Shown here: positions 1 through 5,381 of the stretch, in pieces | Layout of the letters: each line of letters begins with the position of its first letter | Numbering within the stretch: position 1 is the stretch's first letter | Assembly: GCA_945912085.1 (NCBI GenBank) | Contig: CAMEBJ010000097.1 | Location: 1-5,381, forward strand | Reading direction: 5' to 3' | Source: an uncultured Bacteroidales bacterium | GTDB lineage: Bacteria; Bacteroidota; Bacteroidia; Bacteroidales; UBA932 | DNA: 5,381 nt | The notes under the pieces: model-generated | The model's database searches: none | The model's input: the letters and a program-made list of their open reading frames with translations, nothing else | Told to the model about the DNA's origin: nothing | Translations under genes and position numbers: made by a program

Positions 1-270
1 GGTATTGAAATCCTGATGCGCACCCCTGAGGTCTCCAAGGTTGTATTTCGCAATTCCCCTGAAAAAGAATGTCCAATAGTCGGTGGTGTCCAGTCTGGAG
101 AGGACGTTGAAATTCTCGATTGCCGTGGCATACTTGCCGTCGGCAAGAGCCATTCTGCCCCTCCCGAAGAAGACATCCTTGTCATACTGCGCAACAGCCC
201 TCCCTCCGCAGAGCAAGCAAAGCAATGTCACGAGAATGACTTGTACCGTGTATTTTGTTTTCTTTTTCAA
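1..270 (-). CDS. Exported tetratricopeptide-repeat (TPR) protein, N-terminal fragment
   Basis: Reading leftward from a TTG at 270-268 gives 90 uninterrupted codons to the window edge, so the C-terminus is missing. Residues 1-27 look like a classical signal peptide: a lysine-rich start (MKKKTK), a hydrophobic core (VQVILVTLLCLLC) and a probable signal peptidase I site AVA|Q at 27/28. The mature part begins QYDKDVFF. Two helical repeats follow: about 34-67 (GRMALADGKYATAIENF) and from about 68 (FFFRGIAKYNLGDLRGAHQDF), with the small-residue and aromatic spacing of TPR units. The start is constrained because an in-frame TAG lies at 279-277, two codons upstream, and no in-frame ATG gives a leader. 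The family is seen in Bacteroidales as periplasmic or surface TPR proteins of unclear function, probably scaffolds. The gene is divergent from the peptidase gene at 329. I am confident of coding and of the TPR fold. Topology and role are inference. Confidence 0.82.
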   Translation of the reverse strand, partial: MKKKTKYTVQVILVTLLCLLCGGRAVAQYDKDVFFGRGRMALADGKYATAIENFNVLSRLDTTDYWTFFFRGIAKYNLGDLRGAHQDFNT

Positions 271-285
271 ATTTCCCTATTTTTG
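254..285 (+). promoter_or_regulatory. Bacteroidota-type promoter candidate for the M28 gene
   Basis: TTTG at 254-257 and TATTTTTG at 278-285 are separated by 20 bases, a full match to the Bacteroidota primary sigma pattern TTTG / TAnnTTTG. Transcription would begin near 292, leaving a leader of roughly 37 nt before the ATG at 329. The -33 element lies inside the first codons of the minus-strand TPR gene. Found by eye; no transcript data. Confidence 0.55.
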
Positions 286-314
286 TCGGCATTTTTGCCT
301 CAAAATCCGACAAA
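282..314. repeat. Inverted repeat spanning the divergent promoters
   Basis: TTTGTCGG at 282-289 is the exact reverse complement of CCGACAAA at 307-314, with 17 bases between. Each arm begins with the TTTG of one candidate -7 element followed by TCGG, so the symmetry may simply come from two similar promoters facing each other. It could also be a binding site for a dimeric regulator acting on both genes. The sequence does not decide between these. Confidence 0.5.
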
Positions 315-343
315 GATACACATTTATTATGCCTAATCTGAAA
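311..343 (-). promoter_or_regulatory. Bacteroidota-type promoter candidate for the TPR gene
   Basis: On the minus strand TATCTTTG (318-311) matches the TAnnTTTG -7 consensus. TTTC (343-340) lies 21 bases upstream and matches the -33 TTTG at three of four bases. Transcription would start near 304, giving a leader of about 34 nt before the TTG start at 270. The -33 part overlaps the first codons of the M28 gene. Confidence 0.5.
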
Positions 344-1354
344 TATTTCTTGAAAAAAACTCTTTTTTGCGCCTTCCTCCTTTTGGCCGACATCATTTCG
401 GAGGGTGCCGTCCCGGGGTTTGACTCCCATTCGGACAAGGCTGCACAGAATATGGTCTGGGAAACAAAGATGCGCCGCCGGGTGGAGTTCCTGAGTGACA
501 GTCTTTGCGAAGGCAGGGCCTGCGGAACAAGGGGAGGCACTGAGGCGGCATTCGAGATTTTGAGGATTTTCAGAAAGGCGGGACTGCTTCCCTTTGACGG
601 GTCCTATTCACAGTCATTCCAGACGGCAGACAACATCAGGACAGGACACAACATCATCGGAATGATTCCGGGCTCATTGAAAAGGCCTCCAAAATCCTAC
701 ATCATCGTGGGGGCTCACTACGACAACCTCGGCACATTGGACGGGCATCTCTACCCGGGAGCTGACAGCAATGCCTCCGGAACAGCAGCCCTGTGCAGCA
801 TCGCTGATATGTTCTCGAGTATGAAGGTTCTCGGGAAAGTGTACGACTCAAGCGTGATTTTCGTGGCATTCGACGCGAACTGCCTGAGCAAGGCGGGATC
901 GGAGGAACTCTTCAGGCGCATCAACTCAGGACTCCTGAAAGACCCTGTCAACGGACAGACAATCAGACCCGGAAACATCCGGATGATGATCAACATCGAC
1001 CAAATTGGCTCCAGCCTCTCCCCTCTCTCTTCCGGGAGGCCTGACTACCTCATTATGCTGGACGGAGGGACAGTCAGCGAGAACAACAAGGACTGGCTGT
1101 CAGTGTGCAACAGACTCTACTCCACCAATCTGGAACTCACCCACAGTTACTACGGAAGCGCGAACTTCACGAAAATCTTCTACCGGCTCTCTGACCAGCA
1201 AGTCTTTGTGGACCACAGGATTCCTGCGGTACTCTTTACTTCCGGAATCACGATGAACAACAACAAGACCTACGATAGTCCCCACACCCTGAACTACGAA
1301 GTGCTCCGAAGGCGCACGATCCTCATTTTTCATTGGATAGAAAGGATGTTGTAA
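329..1354 (+). CDS. Secreted M28-family metallopeptidase homologue with altered active site
   Basis: This 341-residue protein starts at the ATG at 329, which opens a signal peptide: KYFLKK, then hydrophobic TLFCAFLLLADII, with cleavage probably near residues 25-27. An earlier in-frame start at 83 is rejected because it runs antisense through the TPR gene. The M28 (aminopeptidase Y/glutaminyl-cyclase-like) core is visible: IIVGAHYDNLG (126-135; metal ligand H130), PGADSNASGTAAL (143-155; bridging D146) and MINIDQIGS (220-228; D224). The usual Glu-Glu pair after the AFDG strand (general base plus metal ligand) is replaced by N184-C185 in FVAFDANCLSKAGSEE. The late His of the HxxxD motif appears to be N312 (NKTYDSPHTLNYE). 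One metal site (H, D, D) therefore looks intact while the other and the general base look lost. The fold assignment is strong. Peptidase activity is doubtful: it may be a binding protein or a noncanonical hydrolase. Probable location is the periplasm or cell surface. It is not part of the rml pathway. Confidence 0.85.
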   Translation: MPNLKYFLKKTLFCAFLLLADIISEGAVPGFDSHSDKAAQNMVWETKMRRRVEFLSDSLCEGRACGTRGGTEAAFEILRIFRKAGLLPFDGSYSQSFQTADNIRTGHNIIGMIPGSLKRPPKSYIIVGAHYDNLGTLDGHLYPGADSNASGTAALCSIADMFSSMKVLGKVYDSSVIFVAFDANCLSKAGSEELFRRINSGLLKDPVNGQTIRPGNIRMMINIDQIGSSLSPLSSGRPDYLIMLDGGTVSENNKDWLSVCNRLYSTNLELTHSYYGSANFTKIFYRLSDQQVFVDHRIPAVLFTSGITMNNNKTYDSPHTLNYEVLRRRTILIFHWIERML

Positions 1355-1367
1355 AAAATACGAAAGA

Positions 1368-1399
1368 TTTGAAAGTCTCGAAAAAAAGTGATATATTGG
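1368..1399 (+). promoter_or_regulatory. Promoter candidate for the rml operon
   Basis: TTTG at 1368-1371 is followed after 20 bases by TATATTGG (1392-1399), which differs from TAnnTTTG at one defined position. Spacing equals that of the candidate upstream of the M28 gene. Transcription would start near 1406, giving an AT-rich leader of about 65 nt. A weaker alternative uses TTTG at 1404-1407 with a TATTTATT at 1425-1432 or 1429-1436. No convincing terminator for the M28 gene is seen between 1355 and 1472. Confidence 0.4.
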
Positions 1400-1407
1400 A
1401 GGTTTTG

Positions 1408-1472
1408 TATATTCAAATATTAAATATTTATTTATTATATAAGATTTATTAATTATATAAGATATTCACTAT
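1408..1472 (+). repeat. AT-rich rmlA leader with tandem and inverted repeats
   Basis: Only five of these 65 bases are G or C, against a roughly balanced composition in the flanking genes. ATTATATAAGAT occurs twice (1434-1445 and 1452-1463) with an 18-bp period. A perfect 7-bp inverted repeat AAATATT/AATATTT with a one-base centre lies at 1415-1429. The stretch ends directly at the rmlA ATG and contains no Shine-Dalgarno sequence. An unstructured A/T-rich leader suits Bacteroidota translation initiation. Whether the repeats bind anything is unknown. Confidence 0.6.
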
Positions 1473-2378
1473 ATGAAAGGTATAGTACTCGCCGGAGGCT
1501 CGGGAACACGGCTCTATCCCATTACCAAAGGCATCAGCAAGCAGTTGATGCCGATTTACGACAAACCGATGGTATACTATCCCATCAGTGTCCTGATGAC
1601 AGCCGGAATACGTGACATCCTCATCATCTCGACTCCGTTCGACCTGCCCGGTTTCAAGCGTCTCCTCGGTGACGGTTCCGACTACGGAGTGCATTTCGAA
1701 TATGCCGAGCAACCTTCTCCCGACGGACTTGCACAGGCTTTCACCATCGGAAAGGATTTCATCGGGGAAGACTCAGTATGCCTTGTCCTCGGAGACAACA
1801 TCTTCCACGGGGCTGGGCTCGGAAGAATGCTCAGGGATGCGGTCAAAACGGCTGAGGAAGAAAAGAAGGCCACCGTGTTCGGCTACTGGGTCAGCGATCC
1901 TGAGCGCTACGGGGTTGCGGAATTCGACAAAAACGGGAAGTGCCTGTCAATAGAGGAGAAGCCGGAGCATCCGAAGTCCAACTACGCAGTCGTAGGTCTG
2001 TACTTCTATCCGAACAAGGTTGTGGACATTGCTTCTTCAATCAAACCTTCGGCGCGCGGTGAATATGAAATCACAACGGTCAACCAGAGATTCCTTGAAG
2101 ACGGGGAATTGAAGGTCCAGACATTCGGGCGCGGGTTCGCCTGGCTCGACACAGGTACACATGAATCCCTTTCTGAGGCATCCACCTACATTGAAGTCCT
2201 TGAAAAGAGACAGGGTCTTAAGGTTGCCTGCCTTGAAGGAATCGCCTACAGGCAGGGCTGGATTGACGAGCAAAGGATGAGGGAACTGGCAAAGCCGATG
2301 CTCAAGAACCAGTACGGGCAATACCTTCTCAAAGTGATTGAGGAAGTCAAACAGACCGGAAGCCCTAATCTTGACTGA
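1473..2378 (+). CDS. rmlA: Glucose-1-phosphate thymidylyltransferase RmlA
   Basis: RmlA joins dTTP and alpha-D-glucose-1-phosphate to give dTDP-glucose and pyrophosphate, the first committed step to dTDP-L-rhamnose, in the cytoplasm. The 301 residues have normal family length. The nucleotidyltransferase signature [20 protein letters not shown] spans 8-27 (nucleotide loop G8-R13, catalytic-region K23). LGDN at 106-109 supplies the metal-binding D108. EEKP is at 161-164, YAVVGLYFY at 171-179 contributes to the sugar site, and WLDTGTH at 224-230 supplies the second metal Asp (D226). The C-terminal helices (about 255-291) match the part that forms the allosteric site in RmlA, where dTDP-rhamnose feeds back. 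It starts at the only suitable ATG, immediately before the MKGIVLAGG core. It is first gene of the rml operon, and its TGA is one base before the rmlD ATG. Confidence 0.97.
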   Translation: MKGIVLAGGSGTRLYPITKGISKQLMPIYDKPMVYYPISVLMTAGIRDILIISTPFDLPGFKRLLGDGSDYGVHFEYAEQPSPDGLAQAFTIGKDFIGEDSVCLVLGDNIFHGAGLGRMLRDAVKTAEEEKKATVFGYWVSDPERYGVAEFDKNGKCLSIEEKPEHPKSNYAVVGLYFYPNKVVDIASSIKPSARGEYEITTVNQRFLEDGELKVQTFGRGFAWLDTGTHESLSEASTYIEVLEKRQGLKVACLEGIAYRQGWIDEQRMRELAKPMLKNQYGQYLLKVIEEVKQTGSPNLD

Positions 2379-2379
2379 T

Positions 2380-3258
2380 ATGAACATTCTTGTGACCGGA
2401 GCCAACGGACAACTTGGCAATGAGATGAGAATTGTCAGCAGGGAAAGCACTGACAACTGGATCTTTACAGATGTGGTGGAAACCACTGGACAGCCGACGG
2501 TCATCCTTGACATTACCGACATCGAGGCTGTCAGGAGGATCGTTTCGGAAAACAATGTGGATGCCATCGTGAACTGCGCCGCCTACACCAATGTGGATGC
2601 AGCCGAGAGCAATTTTGAACTAGCGCAGCGCCTTAATGCAGACGCTCCGGAGAATCTTGCGAAGGCAATGCAGGAGACAGGAGGGCTTCTGGTGCATATT
2701 TCCACCGACTATGTCTTCGGGAAAGAGCCCTACAACACCCCTTGCACAGAAGAACGGGTGGGAACTCCCACAGGCGTTTACGGACTGACCAAGCTCAACG
2801 GGGAAAGAAAGATCATTGAATCGGGGGCGAAATATGTAATAATCCGCACGGCCTGGCTTTACAGCGAGTTCGGAAGGAATTTCTGCAAGACAATGATGAA
2901 TCTGACCGCCACAAAAAGCGAGTTGAACGTGGTCTTTGACCAGTGCGGCACACCGACCTATGCCCTCGACCTTGCAAAGGCGATTGCAGTCATCCTCAGT
3001 AATCCTGTGGAGGGAATCTACCACTATTCCAACGAGGGAGTCTGCTCCTGGTTCGATTTCACGAAGATGATTGCCCAGTACGCGGGAAACACCTCCTGCG
3101 ACATCAGGCCCTGCCACTCTTCGGAGTTCCCGAGCCCCGTCACAAGGCCTTCCTACAGCGTTCTTGACAAGACAAAAATCAAAAAGACATTCGGTCTGTC
3201 AATCCCCTACTGGACCGATTCGCTTCAAATATGCATAAAAAATCTGACTGGCAAATGA
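2380..3258 (+). CDS. rmlD: dTDP-4-dehydrorhamnose reductase RmlD
   Basis: RmlD uses NAD(P)H to reduce dTDP-4-keto-L-rhamnose to dTDP-L-rhamnose, the last step of the pathway. The 292-residue protein is a short-chain dehydrogenase of the extended type. The Rossmann loop TGANGQLG is at 6-13 and the NCAAYTNVDAAE strand-loop at 65-76. The catalytic triad region is STDYVF (T109) plus YGLTK (Y134, K138). RTAWLYSEFGRNF begins at R156, and the substrate-side QCGTPTYALDLA is at 188-199. RPSYSVLDKTKIKKTFG near the C-terminus is the usual RmlD ending. The ATG at 2380 is chosen because it places the Rossmann strand at the N-terminus. An in-frame TTG at 2338 would add 14 residues from inside rmlA. The one-base gap to rmlA and the 4-base ATGA overlap with rmlB suggest translational coupling. 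Confidence 0.96.
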   Translation: MNILVTGANGQLGNEMRIVSRESTDNWIFTDVVETTGQPTVILDITDIEAVRRIVSENNVDAIVNCAAYTNVDAAESNFELAQRLNADAPENLAKAMQETGGLLVHISTDYVFGKEPYNTPCTEERVGTPTGVYGLTKLNGERKIIESGAKYVIIRTAWLYSEFGRNFCKTMMNLTATKSELNVVFDQCGTPTYALDLAKAIAVILSNPVEGIYHYSNEGVCSWFDFTKMIAQYAGNTSCDIRPCHSSEFPSPVTRPSYSVLDKTKIKKTFGLSIPYWTDSLQICIKNLTGK

Positions 3259-4388
3259 AGACAATAGTCATAACCGGAGGCGCCGGATTCATCGGATCCC
3301 ATGTGGTGCGCCTTTTTGTAAACAAATACCCCGACTACAGAATCATCAACCTGGACAAGCTAACCTACGCCGGCAACCTTGCCAATCTCAAGGACATCGA
3401 GAACAGGCCGAACTACAGATTCGTAAAGATGGACATCTGTGACTTCGATGCAGTGCTTGCACTGTTCAGGGAGGAGAACGTGGACGGAATCATCCACCTT
3501 GCCGCAGAGAGTCACGTGGACCGTTCCATCAAGGACCCGTTCACCTTCGCCCGCACAAACGTGATGGGCACACTGTCACTTCTCCAGGCCGCAAAGCTCC
3601 ACTGGGAGAGCCTTCCTGAGAAATACGAGGGGAAGCGTTTCTACCACATTTCCACCGATGAGGTCTATGGGGCCCTGTCGATGAATCATCCGGAAGGAAT
3701 CGAGCCGCCGTTCTCCACGAAGGCATCCTCGGGGAAACACCATCTCGCCTACGGAGACGATTTCTTCTACGAGACCACAAAATATGCCCCGCATAGTCCC
3801 TATTCCGCATCAAAGGCATCGTCAGACCATTTCGTCAGAGCCTTTCACGACACCTACGGGATGCCTACAATCGTGACAAACTGCTCCAACAACTATGGTC
3901 CCTACCAGTTCCCGGAGAAACTCATCCCTCTGTTCATCAACAACATACGCAACCGCAAGCCCCTCCCTGTCTATGGCCGCGGGGAGAATGTCCGCGACTG
4001 GCTCTACGTGGAGGACCACGCCAGGGCAATCGACACGATTTTCCACAACGGGAAGGTGGCCCAGACCTACAACATCGGCGGTTTCAACGAGTGGAAGAAC
4101 ATCGACATCATCAAGGTTGTCATCAACACGGTTGACAGGTTGCTCGGCCGTGCCGAAGGAGAGGACCTTGACCTCATCACCTTTGTCACGGACCGACCGG
4201 GACACGATGCCCGCTATGCCATCGACTCCACCAAGCTCCAGAAGGAACTTGGATGGGAGCCTTCACTCCAGTTCGAGGAAGGAATCGAAAAGACGGTGCG
4301 ATGGTACCTTGAAAATCAGGAGTGGGTGGATGAGATTACTTCAGGGGAGTATATGAAGTACTACAGTGAGATGTATGACAATAGGTAA
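3255..4388 (+). CDS. rmlB: dTDP-glucose 4,6-dehydratase RmlB
   Basis: RmlB converts dTDP-glucose to dTDP-4-keto-6-deoxyglucose, cycling a tightly bound NAD+. The 377 residues show the NAD loop TGGAGFIGSH (7-16), the LDKLTYAGNLANL motif (33-45), HLAAESHVDRSI (81-92), the catalytic STDEVYG (T134, D135, E136) and YSASK (Y183, K187). NNYGPYQFPEKLIPLFI and RDWLYVEDHARAI bind the nucleotide-sugar. The stretch between VYG and YSASK is 43 residues, about 15 longer than in E. coli RmlB as I recall it. The insert around HHLAYGDDFFYETTKY is typical of Bacteroidales homologues and is the best taxonomic marker here. The ATG at 3255 overlaps the rmlD stop as ATGA and begins MKTIVITGG. An ATG at 3231 would add eight unconserved residues and overlap rmlD by 28 bases. 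Confidence 0.97.
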   Translation: MKTIVITGGAGFIGSHVVRLFVNKYPDYRIINLDKLTYAGNLANLKDIENRPNYRFVKMDICDFDAVLALFREENVDGIIHLAAESHVDRSIKDPFTFARTNVMGTLSLLQAAKLHWESLPEKYEGKRFYHISTDEVYGALSMNHPEGIEPPFSTKASSGKHHLAYGDDFFYETTKYAPHSPYSASKASSDHFVRAFHDTYGMPTIVTNCSNNYGPYQFPEKLIPLFINNIRNRKPLPVYGRGENVRDWLYVEDHARAIDTIFHNGKVAQTYNIGGFNEWKNIDIIKVVINTVDRLLGRAEGEDLDLITFVTDRPGHDARYAIDSTKLQKELGWEPSLQFEEGIEKTVRWYLENQEWVDEITSGEYMKYYSEMYDNR

Positions 4389-4390
4389 AT

Positions 4391-4975
4391 ATGGAAATAT
4401 TAAAAACTGATATAGAAGGGGTTCTGATTCTGGAACCAAAGGTCTTCAGGGACGCGAGGGGATATTTTTTCGAGAGCTTTTCCCAGAGGGAGTTTGACAT
4501 GAAGGCCGCACCTGTTCTTGGGTACACTGTTAATTTCGTGCAGGACAACGAGTCGATGTCATCCTTCGGAGTGATGCGCGGGCTGCATTTCCAAAGACCG
4601 CCTTTTACCCAAAGCAAACTTGTTCGCTGCGTCAGGGGTGCCGTCCTGGATGTGGCTGTGGACATCCGCAAGGGATCACCCACTTACGGGAAGCACGTGA
4701 CAGTGGAGCTGACCGAAGAGAACCACAGGCAGTTCTTCATTCCGAAAGGATTTGCCCACGGATTTGTCGTGCTCTCGGACACTGCGGTGTTCCAGTACAA
4801 ATGCGATGAGTTCTACCATCCGGAGGCAGACGGAGGAATCAGCATCCTGGATGACTCCCTCGGAATCAATTGGAGGATTTCCACCGAGGAGGCAATACTC
4901 TCAGAAAAGGACACAAGACATCCACTTTTGAAGGACTTCGAAAGTCCTTTTGACATCAATCTCAATTTGTATTAA
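4391..4975 (+). CDS. rmlC: dTDP-4-dehydrorhamnose 3,5-epimerase RmlC
   Basis: RmlC inverts C3 and C5 of dTDP-4-keto-6-deoxyglucose to give dTDP-4-keto-L-rhamnose, the substrate of RmlD. The 194 residues form the small cupin-fold epimerase, usually a homodimer. The N-terminal FRDARGYFFESF (19-30) and VQDNESMSSFGVMRGLHFQ (50-68) carry the substrate-binding residues, including R63 and the catalytic-base candidate H66. KLVRCVRGAVLDVAVDIRKGSPTYG follows as the core barrel. The segment IPKGFAHGFVVLSD (117-130) is the second cupin motif, and YKCDEFYHPEADGGI (136-150) carries the conserved tyrosines Y136 and Y142. It starts two bases after the rmlB stop and its ATG has no clear ribosome-binding site. 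The last codons include a perfect hairpin, annotated separately. Every key residue I can place is present, so it should be active. Confidence 0.96.
   Translation: MEILKTDIEGVLILEPKVFRDARGYFFESFSQREFDMKAAPVLGYTVNFVQDNESMSSFGVMRGLHFQRPPFTQSKLVRCVRGAVLDVAVDIRKGSPTYGKHVTVELTEENHRQFFIPKGFAHGFVVLSDTAVFQYKCDEFYHPEADGGISILDDSLGINWRISTEEAILSEKDTRHPLLKDFESPFDINLNLY
4931..4949 (+). other. Perfect 8-bp hairpin inside the 3' end of rmlC
   Basis: AAGGACTT (4931-4938) and AAGTCCTT (4942-4949) are exact reverse complements around a three-base CGA loop, and the run TTTT occupies 4948-4951. It lies 24 bases before the rmlC stop and 31 before the ABC exporter start. The short T run and modest GC content make full termination unlikely. 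An mRNA-stability, attenuation or partial-termination role is possible. It encodes LKDFESPF, so coincidence is also possible. Confidence 0.4.
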
Positions 4976-4980
4976 GGAAT

Positions 4981-5336
4981 ATGAAGGAATTTTTACAAAT
5001 GATGAAGCGCTATGTGGCGCCATATACGGGATATCTCGGAGGAGCGGTGGTACTCAACATATTGTCCGCAGTTTTCAATATTTTCTCCTTTTCGCTGATT
5101 ATTCCTATTCTCCAGATACTTTTCGAGCTTGACTCGACCGTTTACCAGTTCGTTCCATGGGACAGCGCAGATATGGGAATGAAGGACATCCTGGTGAACA
5201 ATATGTACTACTATGTCACCATCGTCATCGGGAAATACGGAGCTTCCAACACCCTCCTTCTGCTGGGATGTTTCTTCGGACTTATGACACTTCTGAAGAC
5301 AGGGTGCTATTTCGGGTCCTCTGCCATTATGGTCCC
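4981..5336 (+). CDS. MsbA-like ABC exporter, N-terminal part of the membrane domain
   Basis: Genomic sequence supports about 118 codons; the rest is cut off and replaced by adapter. The start MKEFLQMMKRYVAPYTGYLGG resembles Bacteroidales ABC transporter ATP-binding protein/permease proteins of the lipid-exporter (MsbA) group. A first membrane helix spans about 18-48 (GAVVLNILSAVFNIFSFSLIIPILQILF in two stretches). A periplasmic loop follows with VYQFVPWDSADMGMKDILVNNMYYYVT, and a second helix lies at about 89-112 (NTLLLLGCFFGLMTLLKTG). The ATP-binding domain would lie downstream, outside the window. The open frame continues to a TAG at 5368-5370, but its last ten residues (DRKASCRERV) are translated adapter. 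The gene follows rmlC by five bases, with AAGGA at 4974-4978 overlapping the rmlC stop, so it is probably cotranscribed. Lipid or lipid-linked glycan export is inferred from the family, not shown. Confidence 0.85.
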
Positions 5337-5381
5337 AGATCGGAAAGCGTCGTGTAGGGAAAGAGTGTAGATCTCGGTGGT
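5337..5381. other. Illumina adapter contamination at the contig end
   Basis: The final 45 bases, beginning AGATCGGAAAGCGTCG and ending GATCTCGGTGGT, match the reverse-complement TruSeq universal (P5-side) adapter from its first base. There is a single missing G after AGATCGGAA. This is library sequence, not genome. It produces a false stop for the ABC gene at 5368-5370. Confidence 0.97.

Noticed and set aside
83..328. An 82-residue N-terminal extension of the M28 protein from a start at 83
   Set aside because: It overlaps the minus-strand TPR gene antisense, has no family similarity I can see, and the ATG at 329 opens a good signal peptide preceded by a promoter.
1355..1392. Intrinsic terminator after the M28 gene
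   Set aside because: A-rich runs and a repeated GAAAG are present, but I find no stable stem followed by a T run.
2338..2379. TTG start for RmlD inside rmlA
   Set aside because: It would put 14 unconserved residues ahead of the Rossmann strand; the ATG at 2380 fits the family and the operon spacing.
2037..3117. Long minus-strand open frames opposite rmlA and rmlD (up to 176 codons)
   Set aside because: They are antisense to unambiguous Rml enzymes and show no recognisable domain; they reflect codon bias of the plus-strand genes.
3231..3254. Earlier ATG for RmlB
   Set aside because: It adds eight unconserved residues and a 28-base overlap, whereas the ATGA overlap at 3255 gives the family N-terminus MKTIVITGG.
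3451..3464. Inverted repeat CAGTGC-TT-GCACTG inside rmlB
   Set aside because: It is six bases per arm in the middle of coding sequence (AVLAL region); easily chance and with no positional logic.
5337..5370. A natural stop for a short 129-residue membrane protein
   Set aside because: The last ten residues and the TAG are encoded by sequencing adapter.

Overview
The window looks like a metagenomic or draft-assembly contig from a member of the Bacteroidales (Bacteroidota). Three things point there. The RmlB homologue carries the long insert and closing segment I know from Bacteroides/Prevotella-type RmlB. The promoter-like sites fit the Bacteroidota TTTG / TAnnTTTG pattern. Most start codons lack a good Shine-Dalgarno sequence. 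I cannot assign a genus.

Layout: positions 1-270 hold the N-terminal 90 codons of a minus-strand exported TPR protein, which starts with TTG and runs off the left edge. Across a compact divergent intergenic region (271-328) with two face-to-face promoter candidates lies a plus-strand secreted M28-family peptidase homologue (329-1354) whose active site looks degenerate. A 118-bp AT-rich spacer (1355-1472) carries a promoter candidate and a tandem repeat. It leads into a tight four-gene operon for dTDP-L-rhamnose synthesis in the order rmlA (1473-2378), rmlD (2380-3258), rmlB (3255-4388), rmlC (4391-4975). Five bases later begins an MsbA-like ABC exporter (from 4981).

The four Rml enzymes form the complete path from glucose-1-phosphate and dTTP to dTDP-L-rhamnose: RmlA makes dTDP-glucose, RmlB dehydrates it, RmlC epimerises it and RmlD reduces it. 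The product donates rhamnose to surface glycans. The ABC exporter could share the transcript and acts at the inner membrane, probably on a lipid or lipid-linked substrate, but its job is inferred only from its resemblance to MsbA.

The last 45 bases (5337-5381) are not genomic. They match the Illumina TruSeq universal adapter (read-through orientation) with one base missing, so the apparent C-terminus and stop of the ABC gene at 5370 are artefacts. I see no previously undescribed system here. The points most worth a second look are the adapter, the altered M28 active site and the overlapping divergent promoters.
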